64,000 nucleotides of DNA, from positions 186,001 to 250,000 of the forward strand of contig NZ_JAODIY010000013.1 in assembly GCF_026586665.1 (NCBI RefSeq). Reading direction: 5' to 3'. Source of the stretch: Halovenus rubra (GTDB taxonomy: Archaea > Halobacteriota > Halobacteria > Halobacteriales > Haloarculaceae). A program made the position numbers and the translations under genes. How positions within the stretch are numbered: position 1 is the stretch's first letter; each line of letters starts with the position of its first letter. Shown here in pieces: positions 7,398-16,050 of the stretch. The notes below the pieces were generated by a model. It was not told where the DNA came from. It was given only the letters and a program-made list of their open reading frames with translations, and searched no databases.

Positions 7398-9758
7398 ATG
7401 AGCAGCGGACACTGGGCCGGCGTAGTTGAAACACGGCGTGAGAGGGCGGTGTTTCTGACTGTCGTGGTCGTCTGTGTTGTCGGCGCTCTCGCAGTGGCTG
7501 CGTCCGGAACAGTTGCGGGTGAAAACACGGCTCTACAGGCAGAGAATAACGACAGTTCGCCGCCAAGCCTCCATAGCGCCGAGAAGGTTAACACAACAGC
7601 AGTGAACATTACGCTCGTCGACGACACTGGCATTCAGCGTAACTCGATAGCTGCAGGCGACTTTCTGTTGACTGCCGGGAAGATATCACATGTGCGTGCC
7701 AAGACTGTCGGGTCAAACGCGACGGTTACAGTCGTACTGAAAGAGCCAATACAGGCTGACAAACTGACAGTAGGCCTCAGTTCCGCGAGCAATATTACAG
7801 ATATAAACGGGACACAGATTGCAGTGGACGAAGGCGAGTCAGTAACAGTGACAGGCATGGATGGTGTGCCCCCGGATGTCCTCGGAACAGATGTGACCGA
7901 TGCTCTCGGTGGCCCTGCAAAAATCGAATTTCGCTTCGATGAGCAACTCGAAACACTCGATGTCGAAATTTCCGGTCCAGAGAACGTCACACTGGACCTC
8001 GACGATTTCGAGAATCCCCGCGCAAACCAATACGTAATGGAGTACGAGCCACCCGAATCAGGGAAATACGCCGTTTCACTGGAACAAGCAACCGACACGG
8101 CCGGAAATAATGCGACTTTCTCTATAGTACGAAATATCGAGGCAGACCGCTCGGGTCCGAACGCGGTCATTGGCCTTGATTTCGGAGCCTCTGCTGGGGT
8201 TAACGTAACACTCGATGGGAGTCAGTCATCGGGAGAGCGACTTACCTATCGCTGGGACTTTGGCGACGGGACAACTGACAGCGGCGAGCGTGTTGTCCAC
8301 GAATTTACCCCCAAACAACACACGGTAACGCTGACTGTCGAAGATGAGTTTGGTAACACGGATGTCGACCAGCTTGAGCTTAACCTCACAGACGGCCTCG
8401 ACAGCGGCGAATCGGTGGTACCGGAAAACGAAACGACGGGGCCGGTAGTTATCATCGACCGGGACAATGCTGGGGGGTCACAGAGTAGTCTCGTCAGTGT
8501 CACAGGAACGCTCGCTGACGAGCGACTCAATATTGGAACAGTCAATCACAGCAAACCGCCCCTTCTCAAGCGGGACGCTATCACGCTGGACAGACTCTCG
8601 ATACTGCCAACAGTAAGCACTAGCTTCTCGGTTGCACTCTCTGCGGTCGGCGCCGGAGCAGTCCTCGATGGAGCCGCCGATAACGAGACTGCAGTTGGCG
8701 GGTTTACTCTCTTGAGTGACCTCAGACCAGCAGAGATAGCCGGTGTCGAGTTTACCTTTAGTATCGACAGCGAGCGACTGGAGACGTTAGATATCTCTCC
8801 CGAAGATATCGAACTTCGTCGAAACGTGGATGGGGAGTGGACGCACCTAGACACCACAACAGTAAACGAGACCGACAGCCAGTATCAGTTCAACGCGACG
8901 ACACCAGGCTTCTCACGGTTTGGGATTGTCGCAACAACTCCCACGACAGACGAGACGGACAGAGAGAACGGGACAGGAACAGACAACGGAACGGACACCG
9001 GCTCGACGACGATTCAGGTGACTGATGCAAGAGTCGAGACACCCGAAATTGAGGCGGGCGACACCGCTCGAGTGACCGCTACTGTCGAGAACAGCGGAGA
9101 ACAGACTGGAAGATTTAGGGCGGGCCTCGAATTGAACGGGTCAGTGTCTAACACAACAGCCGTCGACGTTGCTGCTGGTGACACAGAGACAGTGACGTTT
9201 TCGCCACGTCTCAACGAGAGTGGGTCGGTTGCAGTTGCTGTCAACGGGACCACAGCAGGTACCGTGACTGTCCAAGCCACCACTGGAAACGAAAGTGGAG
9301 GCGAAGATGAATTCGAGGTCAGCGAGGAGTTGTTCAGTGTCATCGATGTCTCGCTTAACGAGAGCAGTATCGCACCCGGAGATACTGTCCTTGTCGATGG
9401 GTCCGTTCGGAACGATGGCGAGGAGTCGGCGAATTTCATCGCGGAGTTAGCAGTTGACGGTGAAGTTGTCGATACGTCCGAGGTTCCACAGGTGCCCGGT
9501 GGGGCGGCCATTCCCGTAACATTCACGCGGCAGTTCAACGAGACGGGAACCTACAACATCAGTATCAGCGGGAACCAGAGCCAATCACAACTCGAAGTCG
9601 GACAAAGCGGCGGCCCTCTCAGCTTTCTCCCACTCGGGTTCTTACCACTTGGTATCCTACCGCTTGGCCTTTTGCAGACTGTTGTAACGTTCGTCGGCAT
9701 TCCGCTGGTGACTGTCTATCTGCTTTTGAAATCGGTTGCATTCTATCTCGGCTACTGA
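7398..9758 (+). CDS. Secreted surface protein with PKD and CARDB-like domains
   Basis: The 786-residue protein starts at ATG 7398, supported by TTTTATAC at 7366-7373, about 28 nt upstream; the alternative ATG at 7347 lies before this box. The N-terminus has Arg residues and then a hydrophobic signal segment (about residues 16-38). After it come beta-rich segments, a PKD domain (YRWDFGDGTTDSG; HEFTPKQHTVTLTVED), a Thr/Gly/Asp-rich linker with repeated TDNGT-type sequence, and two CARDB-like domains each beginning with ExGDTxxV. The C-terminus has proline- and leucine-rich repeats (LPLGFLPLGILPLG) followed by a membrane helix, probably an anchor. Many NxT/S sequons suggest N-glycosylation. The ligand or role is unknown. 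Confidence 0.85.
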   Translation: MSSGHWAGVVETRRERAVFLTVVVVCVVGALAVAASGTVAGENTALQAENNDSSPPSLHSAEKVNTTAVNITLVDDTGIQRNSIAAGDFLLTAGKISHVRAKTVGSNATVTVVLKEPIQADKLTVGLSSASNITDINGTQIAVDEGESVTVTGMDGVPPDVLGTDVTDALGGPAKIEFRFDEQLETLDVEISGPENVTLDLDDFENPRANQYVMEYEPPESGKYAVSLEQATDTAGNNATFSIVRNIEADRSGPNAVIGLDFGASAGVNVTLDGSQSSGERLTYRWDFGDGTTDSGERVVHEFTPKQHTVTLTVEDEFGNTDVDQLELNLTDGLDSGESVVPENETTGPVVIIDRDNAGGSQSSLVSVTGTLADERLNIGTVNHSKPPLLKRDAITLDRLSILPTVSTSFSVALSAVGAGAVLDGAADNETAVGGFTLLSDLRPAEIAGVEFTFSIDSERLETLDISPEDIELRRNVDGEWTHLDTTTVNETDSQYQFNATTPGFSRFGIVATTPTTDETDRENGTGTDNGTDTGSTTIQVTDARVETPEIEAGDTARVTATVENSGEQTGRFRAGLELNGSVSNTTAVDVAAGDTETVTFSPRLNESGSVAVAVNGTTAGTVTVQATTGNESGGEDEFEVSEELFSVIDVSLNESSIAPGDTVLVDGSVRNDGEESANFIAELAVDGEVVDTSEVPQVPGGAAIPVTFTRQFNETGTYNISISGNQSQSQLEVGQSGGPLSFLPLGFLPLGILPLGLLQTVVTFVGIPLVTVYLLLKSVAFYLGY

Positions 9759-9841
9759 TGTCGTAATGCTGTTACCTGCATCGCGAGGCTAAAAGCAGCA
9801 CTGAACAGGCAAGCATGTCACAAGCCGAAACGAACTGGGAG

Positions 9842-10684
9842 TTACAGCTTCGATTCGAGCCCAGCAATCAGCGACTCGTTGCCGACGAATACTGGCGTGC
9901 GGCTGTGGAGACCATCTGGGGTTTTGTCGAGTAGCGACTCTGTCCCATCAGAAGACGCGCCGCCAGCGGTCTCGATAATGTATGCCATCGGCTGCCCTTC
10001 GAACTGGAGGCGGAGTTTTCCGTTGGGTCTGTCGGCAAGCATCGGGTAGCCAAAGAGACCGCCATAGGTGACGACCTGATTTACGTCGGCCACCATCGCC
10101 CCACCATACCGGAGCTTCAGGCGCTCGTCCTCGATATCGTCGACGTACGCCCCAAACTCAGTTGGCCAGTCCGGAACCCTGCCGCCGAATCCATAGACAA
10201 CCGGGTCATCTGGAAGCTGTACATCTTCGCTCAGGACCTCGCGCTCACCGTCTTCGATTAGATACTCAGTGACACTCTCGTCAACAGCAGTGACCATCGT
10301 CGTAATTGGGCCATAGAGGACGTAGCCCGCTGCAACCAGTGCGTCACCGGGTGCCGGGAGCGGTTCGTCATAGATACCGACAATTGTCCCCATGCTGTTG
10401 TTCGATTTGAGATTCGATGAGCCATCGAGTGGATCACAAGCGACGTGATATGCACCCGTGTCAGTGCTAACGCTCTCACGTTCCTCGCTCGCATAGGACC
10501 CGACCTCGGCGAGTGCGAGTAACTCGTCTTCGAGTTGCTCGTCTGCGTACACGTCAGCTGCGAGTTGTTGTTCACCGCTCGGGTTCTCAGCTGCCTCATA
10601 AGAGCGACGGGAGCTAAGGACCGTACGTACGTCTCCCGCGGTCGCTGCAACAGTATCGAAGACCGCCTCGATTGTATCAGTCAT
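9842..10684 (-). CDS. fbp: Class I-type fructose-1,6-bisphosphatase
   Basis: This 280-residue enzyme of the FBPase/inositol-phosphatase fold carries the metal-binding motif CDPLDGSSN (about residues 83-91) and the upstream acidic EE pair (YASEERES). The C-terminal region has the third metal/substrate patch around AYIIETAGGASSDG. It dephosphorylates fructose 1,6-bisphosphate in gluconeogenesis. It starts 21 nt after the aldolase stop codon on the same strand. This aldolase-FBPase pair catalyses two consecutive steps, which strongly supports the assignment over inositol monophosphatase. Confidence 0.93.
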   Translation of the reverse strand: MTDTIEAVFDTVAATAGDVRTVLSSRRSYEAAENPSGEQQLAADVYADEQLEDELLALAEVGSYASEERESVSTDTGAYHVACDPLDGSSNLKSNNSMGTIVGIYDEPLPAPGDALVAAGYVLYGPITTMVTAVDESVTEYLIEDGEREVLSEDVQLPDDPVVYGFGGRVPDWPTEFGAYVDDIEDERLKLRYGGAMVADVNQVVTYGGLFGYPMLADRPNGKLRLQFEGQPMAYIIETAGGASSDGTESLLDKTPDGLHSRTPVFVGNESLIAGLESKL

Positions 10685-10705
10685 ACTCTGGACAGAACCG
10701 TTAGA

Positions 10706-11503
10706 CTACTTGTCAGCAGCAGCGAGTGCCGTGTCGACGGACGATTCCTCGAAGATAACCTCTTCAAGCGCGTCAAGAATGTATTCGGGGTTCTCGCGCT
10801 GGAAGATGTTCCGACCGACCGCCAGCCCCGCACCGCCTGCGTCGATAACGGCTTTGACGCTTTCGAGGAACTCGCGGTCACTCCGTTTGGAGCCACCGGA
10901 CATGATGACTTTGGTCGGCCCAGCCATCTCGATAACGTGTTCCATCGCTTCCTTGCTACCGGGGTATTTGACCTTCGCCACGTCGGCCCCGAGTTCCATC
11001 GCTTGACGTGCCGCATACGCGATGGTATCGGTTTTGGTGTCGTTTTTGACGCCTTGTCCACGCGGGTAGGCCCACACCACAACCGGCATATCATGCTGAC
11101 GGGCAGTTTCCTGAATGTCGCGGAACTCTTCGGCCATCTCGACTTCGTGGTTCGAGCCGCCATAGAGCGTAAAGCCAACCGAGTCGGCACCGACATCCTC
11201 AGCGTAATCGACCGACCAGTTGACTGCGGAGTCGTACTCGCCCATCCAGAGATTCGACGTGCCATTGACCTTCGCCAGCAGGTCGACTTCCTCCTTGTAG
11301 GATGGGTAGTACGCTTCGGCGACGCCTTTCTGTACAGCGAGGCTCGTTACAGCCGGGTGTGTCGCCACCTCAAAGACGCGTTCAGGGTCTGCGCTTTCGG
11401 GTACGTCCTCAAAGTCGACCGGTCCGTGTTCGAGGCCATGGTCGTACGCCAGGATGAGCATCTTTCCGTCCCGCGAAAGTGGTGAGTCGTCGATGGGTCG
11501 CAT
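10706..11503 (-). CDS. fba: Class I fructose-bisphosphate aldolase (archaeal DhnA/FbaB type)
   Basis: This 265-residue TIM-barrel protein is started at ATG 11503 (MRPIDDSPL). AAATAAA at 11529-11535, read as TTTATTT on the minus strand, sits 26-32 nt upstream and fits a leaderless transcript. The motif ILAYDHGLEHGP is typical of archaeal class I aldolases. The Schiff-base Lys lies in VAKVKYPG (about residue 178), and the phosphate-binding loops are MSGGSKRS and GGAGLAVGRN. It condenses DHAP and glyceraldehyde-3-phosphate. The sister function in the fold is ADH synthase for aromatic amino acid synthesis; adjacency to fbp favours the gluconeogenic role. Confidence 0.9.
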   Translation of the reverse strand: MRPIDDSPLSRDGKMLILAYDHGLEHGPVDFEDVPESADPERVFEVATHPAVTSLAVQKGVAEAYYPSYKEEVDLLAKVNGTSNLWMGEYDSAVNWSVDYAEDVGADSVGFTLYGGSNHEVEMAEEFRDIQETARQHDMPVVVWAYPRGQGVKNDTKTDTIAYAARQAMELGADVAKVKYPGSKEAMEHVIEMAGPTKVIMSGGSKRSDREFLESVKAVIDAGGAGLAVGRNIFQRENPEYILDALEEVIFEESSVDTALAAADK

Positions 11504-11735
11504 AGCTACTGTGAGATGCACGCAGTACAAATAAAGGTCTTTTGACCCTCACTGACCAGCGACAGAAATGAGAACTGCCAATTGATAACGAACCAGTTGT
11601 CCCCACACTAGCAGAAACACGACCAGTACACCGATTGTGTGTGTGTATTTGTAACGTTCTGATACTATTAGAACCACAGCCAATTCAACGGAGAGACAAG
11701 TAAGCACTTTATCGTACAGTCATAATATCAAAGAT

Positions 11736-13910
11736 ATGAATCAGAGTATTAAGATACTATATGTTGACGACGAGTCTGAATTTGCAGATTTGAGTTCGAC
11801 ATTTCTTGAACACGAGAGCCAGCAGTTTACAATCGAGACGGCGACAAGTGCTCAGGAGGGACTGACACTGCTATCAGACGAGATAGAGTGTATAATCTCT
11901 GACTATGAAATTCCCGGAAAAGATGGACTCACATTCCTTAATGAGGTCCGAGACACGTATTCTGATTTGCCATTTATTCTCTTTACCCGAAAAGGAAGCG
12001 AAGAAGTTGCCAGCGAAGCGATTTCAGCGGGCGTAACCGATTACCTCCGCAAACAGAACGGCTCAGAGCAGTACGAGCTGCTAGCCAAGCGAGTCGAGAC
12101 AGCTGTAGACCAGTATCGTGCCGAGCGAAAAGTAGATCGGCACGATTATCTCTTTTCGAAAGCGCATGAACTTGCCGATGTTGGTGTCTGGGAATGGGAC
12201 CGACAGACCGAAGACGGGTATTACAGCGACCAAGTGTATGAGATATACGGTGCCGATCCCAGCCGCGAGTGTACGCCAAAGGAAGATATTACGGAGTTCT
12301 ATCATCCTGACGACCGCGAAAGAATGCGGACTGCATTCAGAGACGCTATCGAAGCCGGCGAGCATTACGATATCGAGGCCAGAATTATCGCCGCCGACGG
12401 AACCAGAAAGTGGATTCGGACGCTTGGTGACCCCGTGTTCGAGGACGGCAGTTGTCAACGAGTCCGGGGAACAATACGGGAGATTACAGAGCGCAAGGAA
12501 CGCGAGCGCGAACTCGAACAACAACGGAAGCGACTAACAGTCGCACTTGAAGGCTCGAACGCCGGGGTCTGGGAGTGGGATCCAGAAACGGACGACGTGG
12601 TCTGGCACGAATCGACAGAGCGACTGTTCGGTCTCGAAGTAGGGACGTTCGAAGGAACGTACGAGGCGTTCGCTGAGCGAGTGCATCCTGAAGATATCGG
12701 AATACTCGAGGGTGAAATCGAAGCGGCCCTGCCTACACACGATCCATTCGAGGCAGAGTACCGTATCCAGTCAGTCGATAACGGTGACATCTGGATATAT
12801 GCGCGTGCCGAGTTCGTCGACATTGAGGGGTTATCGCCCCGCTATGTTGGTGTCATTAGCGATATCACGGAGCGAAAGCAACGCGAGCACGAACTCGAAC
12901 GGGCAAAAGAGCGTTATCGGACACTACTCGATGCAGCGCCGGATGCCATTTTCGTCGCGGATGCCGAATCGGGCGAGATTCAGCAGACAAACCAGGCCGC
13001 CTCGGAGTTGCTTGACCGGCCCCGCGAGGAAATTATCGGAATGCACCAGACAGACCTTCACCCTCCAGAACGAGCCGAAGAATACGCCGAAATTTTCAGA
13101 GACCACGTAACCTCGGGTGTTGGCCGTGCAGAGCGGCTCGGCGAAGGAACGGATATCTACGTCAAGGACGCAAACGGTGCCGAAATACCGGTCGAAATCA
13201 GCGCACGGACTGTCGAGATTGAGGGGACACATTTTATCCAAGGCTACTTCCGGGACATTACCGACCGCAAGGAACGCGAGAAAGAGCTCCAACGACAGAA
13301 TGAGCGCCTTGATGAGTTCGTCTCGGTCGTCAGCCATGACCTGCGCAACCCGCTCAGCGTGCTCTCGCTTTGGCTGGATATGATCGAAACAGAAGACCAG
13401 GACGAAATCGAACGATGCCGACGAGCAGTCACACGGATGGACCAGTTGATTGACGACCTCCTCGCGCTCGCACACCACGGCGAAACTGACTCCGATTCCG
13501 AACCTGTGTCTCTTTCCGAACTACCAAGCGAGTGTTGGGAAATCACACCAACAGGGGAGGCAGAACTCCGTGTAGAGACGGACGCCAGCGTGATAGCCAA
13601 ACGAACGCGGCTCAAACAACTGTTCGAGAATCTCTTTACCAATGCAGTCACCCATGGTGGGGAGGATGTCACTATTACCGTGGGCCACATCGATGACGGG
13701 TTTTATGTTGAAGATGATGGAGTCGGAATCCCTGAAGATGAGCGCGAACAAAGCCTTGAAGCCGGCTATTCAACCGGCGACTCGGGAACTGGTCTTGGGT
13801 TAAATATTGTCAAGCAAATCGTTCTGGCCGAAGACTGGGAAATCCACGTGATAGAAAGTGATGAAGGTGGTGCTCGTTTCGAAATTACTGGCGTCGACAT
13901 ACTGGAGTAA
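11736..13910 (+). CDS. Receiver-PAS-PAS-PAS histidine kinase
   Basis: This 724-residue soluble sensor kinase has a receiver domain at residues 1-120 with acidic pocket D11/D12 and phospho-acceptor D56 (IISDYEIPG). Three PAS/PAC domains follow (about 136-255, 265-385, 395-515), each ending in an IT(E/D)RK-type PAC tail. HisKA comes next, with the phospho-His in VVSHDLRNPLS, then HATPase_c with GIPEDE and STGDSGTGLGLNI. No membrane helices are seen, so cues are cytoplasmic (redox, light or ligand). It is a lone gene; its partner regulator is not adjacent. Confidence 0.93.
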   Translation: MNQSIKILYVDDESEFADLSSTFLEHESQQFTIETATSAQEGLTLLSDEIECIISDYEIPGKDGLTFLNEVRDTYSDLPFILFTRKGSEEVASEAISAGVTDYLRKQNGSEQYELLAKRVETAVDQYRAERKVDRHDYLFSKAHELADVGVWEWDRQTEDGYYSDQVYEIYGADPSRECTPKEDITEFYHPDDRERMRTAFRDAIEAGEHYDIEARIIAADGTRKWIRTLGDPVFEDGSCQRVRGTIREITERKERERELEQQRKRLTVALEGSNAGVWEWDPETDDVVWHESTERLFGLEVGTFEGTYEAFAERVHPEDIGILEGEIEAALPTHDPFEAEYRIQSVDNGDIWIYARAEFVDIEGLSPRYVGVISDITERKQREHELERAKERYRTLLDAAPDAIFVADAESGEIQQTNQAASELLDRPREEIIGMHQTDLHPPERAEEYAEIFRDHVTSGVGRAERLGEGTDIYVKDANGAEIPVEISARTVEIEGTHFIQGYFRDITDRKEREKELQRQNERLDEFVSVVSHDLRNPLSVLSLWLDMIETEDQDEIERCRRAVTRMDQLIDDLLALAHHGETDSDSEPVSLSELPSECWEITPTGEAELRVETDASVIAKRTRLKQLFENLFTNAVTHGGEDVTITVGHIDDGFYVEDDGVGIPEDEREQSLEAGYSTGDSGTGLGLNIVKQIVLAEDWEIHVIESDEGGARFEITGVDILE

Positions 13911-14012
13911 GTCGCTATCGGGCAACAGACGATAGCTAATCTGGACTAAAATAGTGCTAGAAACGTGTTTTTCGAGCAGTGCTATCGAGTTGACTGTAAG
14001 AAACGGCGGACT

Positions 14013-14978
14013 CTAAGCCAGCGCGATTCCCTGCTCGGCTTCGAGCAGTTCGTGATATCGGTTCCGGATAGTGACTTCAGAAATATCAGCCACTTCGCTG
14101 ACGGCAGCCTGTGTGGTCTTCTCGTTGGTCAGCAGTGCCGCTGCGTAGACGGCTGCTGCAGCGAGGCCGACCGGCGACTTACCGGAGTGAACGCCCTTCT
14201 CTTTGGCGTTCTGGAGCAGTTCGCGGGCACGACGCTCTGCCTCTTCGGAGAGGCCAAGCGAGGAGACGAACCGAGGGACGTAGCTTTCGGGGTCAGCCGG
14301 CTGGACTTCGAGACCAAGTTCACGGACGACGTAGCGATACGTACGGGCAATCTCGCTTTTCTCGACGCGTGACACGTCGGTAATCTCATCGAGCGAGCGG
14401 GGAACACCTGCCTGTCGTGCGGCAGCGTACACCGATGCTGTCGAGACACCTTCGATAGAGCGACCCGGCAGGAGATTCTCGTCAAGTGCGCGGCGATAGA
14501 TGACGCTTGCTGTCTCGCGGACGTTCTCGGGAAGACCAAGTGCGGACGCCATCCGATCAATCTCACCGAGTGCCTGCTTAAGATTACGCTCTTTGGAGTC
14601 GCGGGTGCGGAACCGCTCGTTCCATTTGCGCAGTCGCTGCATCTTCTTTCGCTGTTTCGCGCCGAGGGCGTTGCCGTAGGCGTCTTTGTCACGCCAGTCA
14701 ATGTTCGTCGACAGCCCCTTGTCGTGCATCATGTTCGTCGTTGGTGCCCCGACGCGTGATTTCTCGTCTTTTTCCTGAGAGTCAAATGCTCGCCATTCAG
14801 GCCCGCGGTCGACCGAGCCTTCTTCGACGACGAGGCCACAGTCTTGACACACTGTCTCGCCGTGTTCGTCGTCCTGTACGAGCTTGCCGCTACACTCTGG
14901 ACAGGATACTGTACTGCTCGATCGTTCCTCCGTCTCTTCGGACTCTTGCGTTCGCGTCCGTGTGTTTGAATTGCTCAT
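14013..14978 (-). CDS. tfb: Transcription initiation factor IIB (TFB)
   Basis: The protein is 321 residues from the ATG at 14978 (MSNSNTRT). The N-terminal zinc ribbon has Cys pairs CPEC and CQDC, followed by the B-reader/linker segment GPEWRAFDSQE. Two cyclin-like repeats follow (about residues 120-215 and 215-315) and the recognition helix for BRE is near the end. TFB recruits RNA polymerase to TATA-TBP complexes. An in-frame extension up to 15116 has no family support. TATA-like sequences lie at 15040-15050 and 15060-15070, so the mRNA would have a 30-60 nt leader, unlike most genes here. Haloarchaea carry several tfb paralogs; which one this is cannot be told. Confidence 0.95.
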   Translation of the reverse strand: MSNSNTRTRTQESEETEERSSSTVSCPECSGKLVQDDEHGETVCQDCGLVVEEGSVDRGPEWRAFDSQEKDEKSRVGAPTTNMMHDKGLSTNIDWRDKDAYGNALGAKQRKKMQRLRKWNERFRTRDSKERNLKQALGEIDRMASALGLPENVRETASVIYRRALDENLLPGRSIEGVSTASVYAAARQAGVPRSLDEITDVSRVEKSEIARTYRYVVRELGLEVQPADPESYVPRFVSSLGLSEEAERRARELLQNAKEKGVHSGKSPVGLAAAAVYAAALLTNEKTTQAAVSEVADISEVTIRNRYHELLEAEQGIALA

Positions 14979-15376
14979 AGGTAGTAGGGGTGGAACTACG
15001 GGCAGGATGAAACCTCCTGAAAAGTCCCGTTGATTCGGTAATATAAGTATCGGCGAAAAGTACTTAAATGTTTTGCATTCACCCTTCGAAAGTGGCGTGT
15101 TACACCACTGGGACACGGTTATTGTAGATGGTGGTGAATCGTATTAAGTGTGTTAAGTGATGACATAGTATACGGAACTGTCGAGTAATCTTGTGATTCA
15201 ACTCTGTGTCGTATACGGTTCCCGGTAGATAGCCAATAACGACCCTGTCGTTGTATGCCTGAACCTAGTTTGTATACTGTATCTCTCCTCGTTATCCAGA
15301 CAACCCGTACGGGAGGCCCACCTCAGAAGACCCGACAACACGAAAGCCCGTTAGCGGCCGAAAGTTGCTCTCTCAG
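14979..15376. promoter_or_regulatory. tfb promoter/leader region
   Basis: This 398-nt gap lies between tfb (minus) and a downstream-facing Nudix gene (minus). Two minus-strand TATA-like boxes (about 15040-15050, ACTTATATT; about 15060-15070, CATTTAAGTAC) precede tfb. An AGGAGGT complementary to 16S rRNA is at 15018-15012, but it is 33 nt from the ATG, too far for normal use. GTATACGG occurs twice as a direct repeat (15168-15175 and 15210-15217). No coding sequence is convincing. Confidence 0.45.
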
Positions 15377-15934
15377 TCACGAGTCTTGCTCTCGCCAGAG
15401 TGACAGTTGTTCGCGGTCACGAGTGTCGGCAGGCAACTCGTCGAACCACCGTGCCTCGGTAATCTCACCGTCCGGGTCCTGAACGGTCGGCTCAACTGGC
15501 GCTGTGTGTGCCTCGTACAGCGGGAGCACACCCCATGTTGTGTGGTCGTCGCACTCGAATGTGACTTTTCCCAACATACCGAGCCCGTCATACTCTGCTT
15601 TGATACCGGCTTCTTCCTGCAGTTCACGGACTGCAGCCTCGTAGAATGTCTCGTCTGTATCTGTCTCTCCGCCGGGGAGTACCCAGAGGTCAATCGCATC
15701 ATGTCGTACCAACAGGAGCGCTCCGTTCGGCCGCTGTGTGAGCGTATGAGCTCCGTACGGCGCACCGTTATCTTCGATACGAGTGGCAACGGTTCTAAAT
15801 CGGCGTCTGGAGACCTGTTTGGTCGTATTAAACTCGAGATAATCGTCGTCTCCCTGAGCAAGCCGATGGTACGTTTGTTCGGCCTGCTGTGTCGCTTCGT
15901 CGGCAAGGTACCACAGGTCGTCGACGGTGGTCAT
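15377..15934 (-). CDS. Nudix hydrolase with N-terminal helical extension
   Basis: This 185-residue protein has a complete Nudix box, G-ETDTD-E-x7-RELQEEAGI (about residues 90-112), preceded by WVLPGGE. All metal-binding Glu residues are present, so hydrolysis of a nucleoside-diphosphate-linked substrate is expected. The first 60 residues form a helical, acidic extension (LADEATQQAEQTYHRLAQG) found in haloarchaeal Nudix proteins. The substrate is unknown. Compare the protein at 1711-2274, where the same box has lost two catalytic Glu residues. Confidence 0.92.
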   Translation of the reverse strand: MTTVDDLWYLADEATQQAEQTYHRLAQGDDDYLEFNTTKQVSRRRFRTVATRIEDNGAPYGAHTLTQRPNGALLLVRHDAIDLWVLPGGETDTDETFYEAAVRELQEEAGIKAEYDGLGMLGKVTFECDDHTTWGVLPLYEAHTAPVEPTVQDPDGEITEARWFDELPADTRDREQLSLWREQDS

Positions 15935-16050
15935 CTGCCTCGGGAAAGCCTGTCAGTACAGTACGGAACCGATACCTGCAAAATCGTGTGTCTTACTCTC
16001 ATGCCTGCTCGTTTGGTTCTGTCATCAATAAGCCGTTCGGCCTGTTTCTC

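Noticed and set aside
10535-11485. Open frame (316 codons) on the plus strand
   Set aside because: It is antisense to fba and fbp, both with clear catalytic motifs and neighbouring roles.
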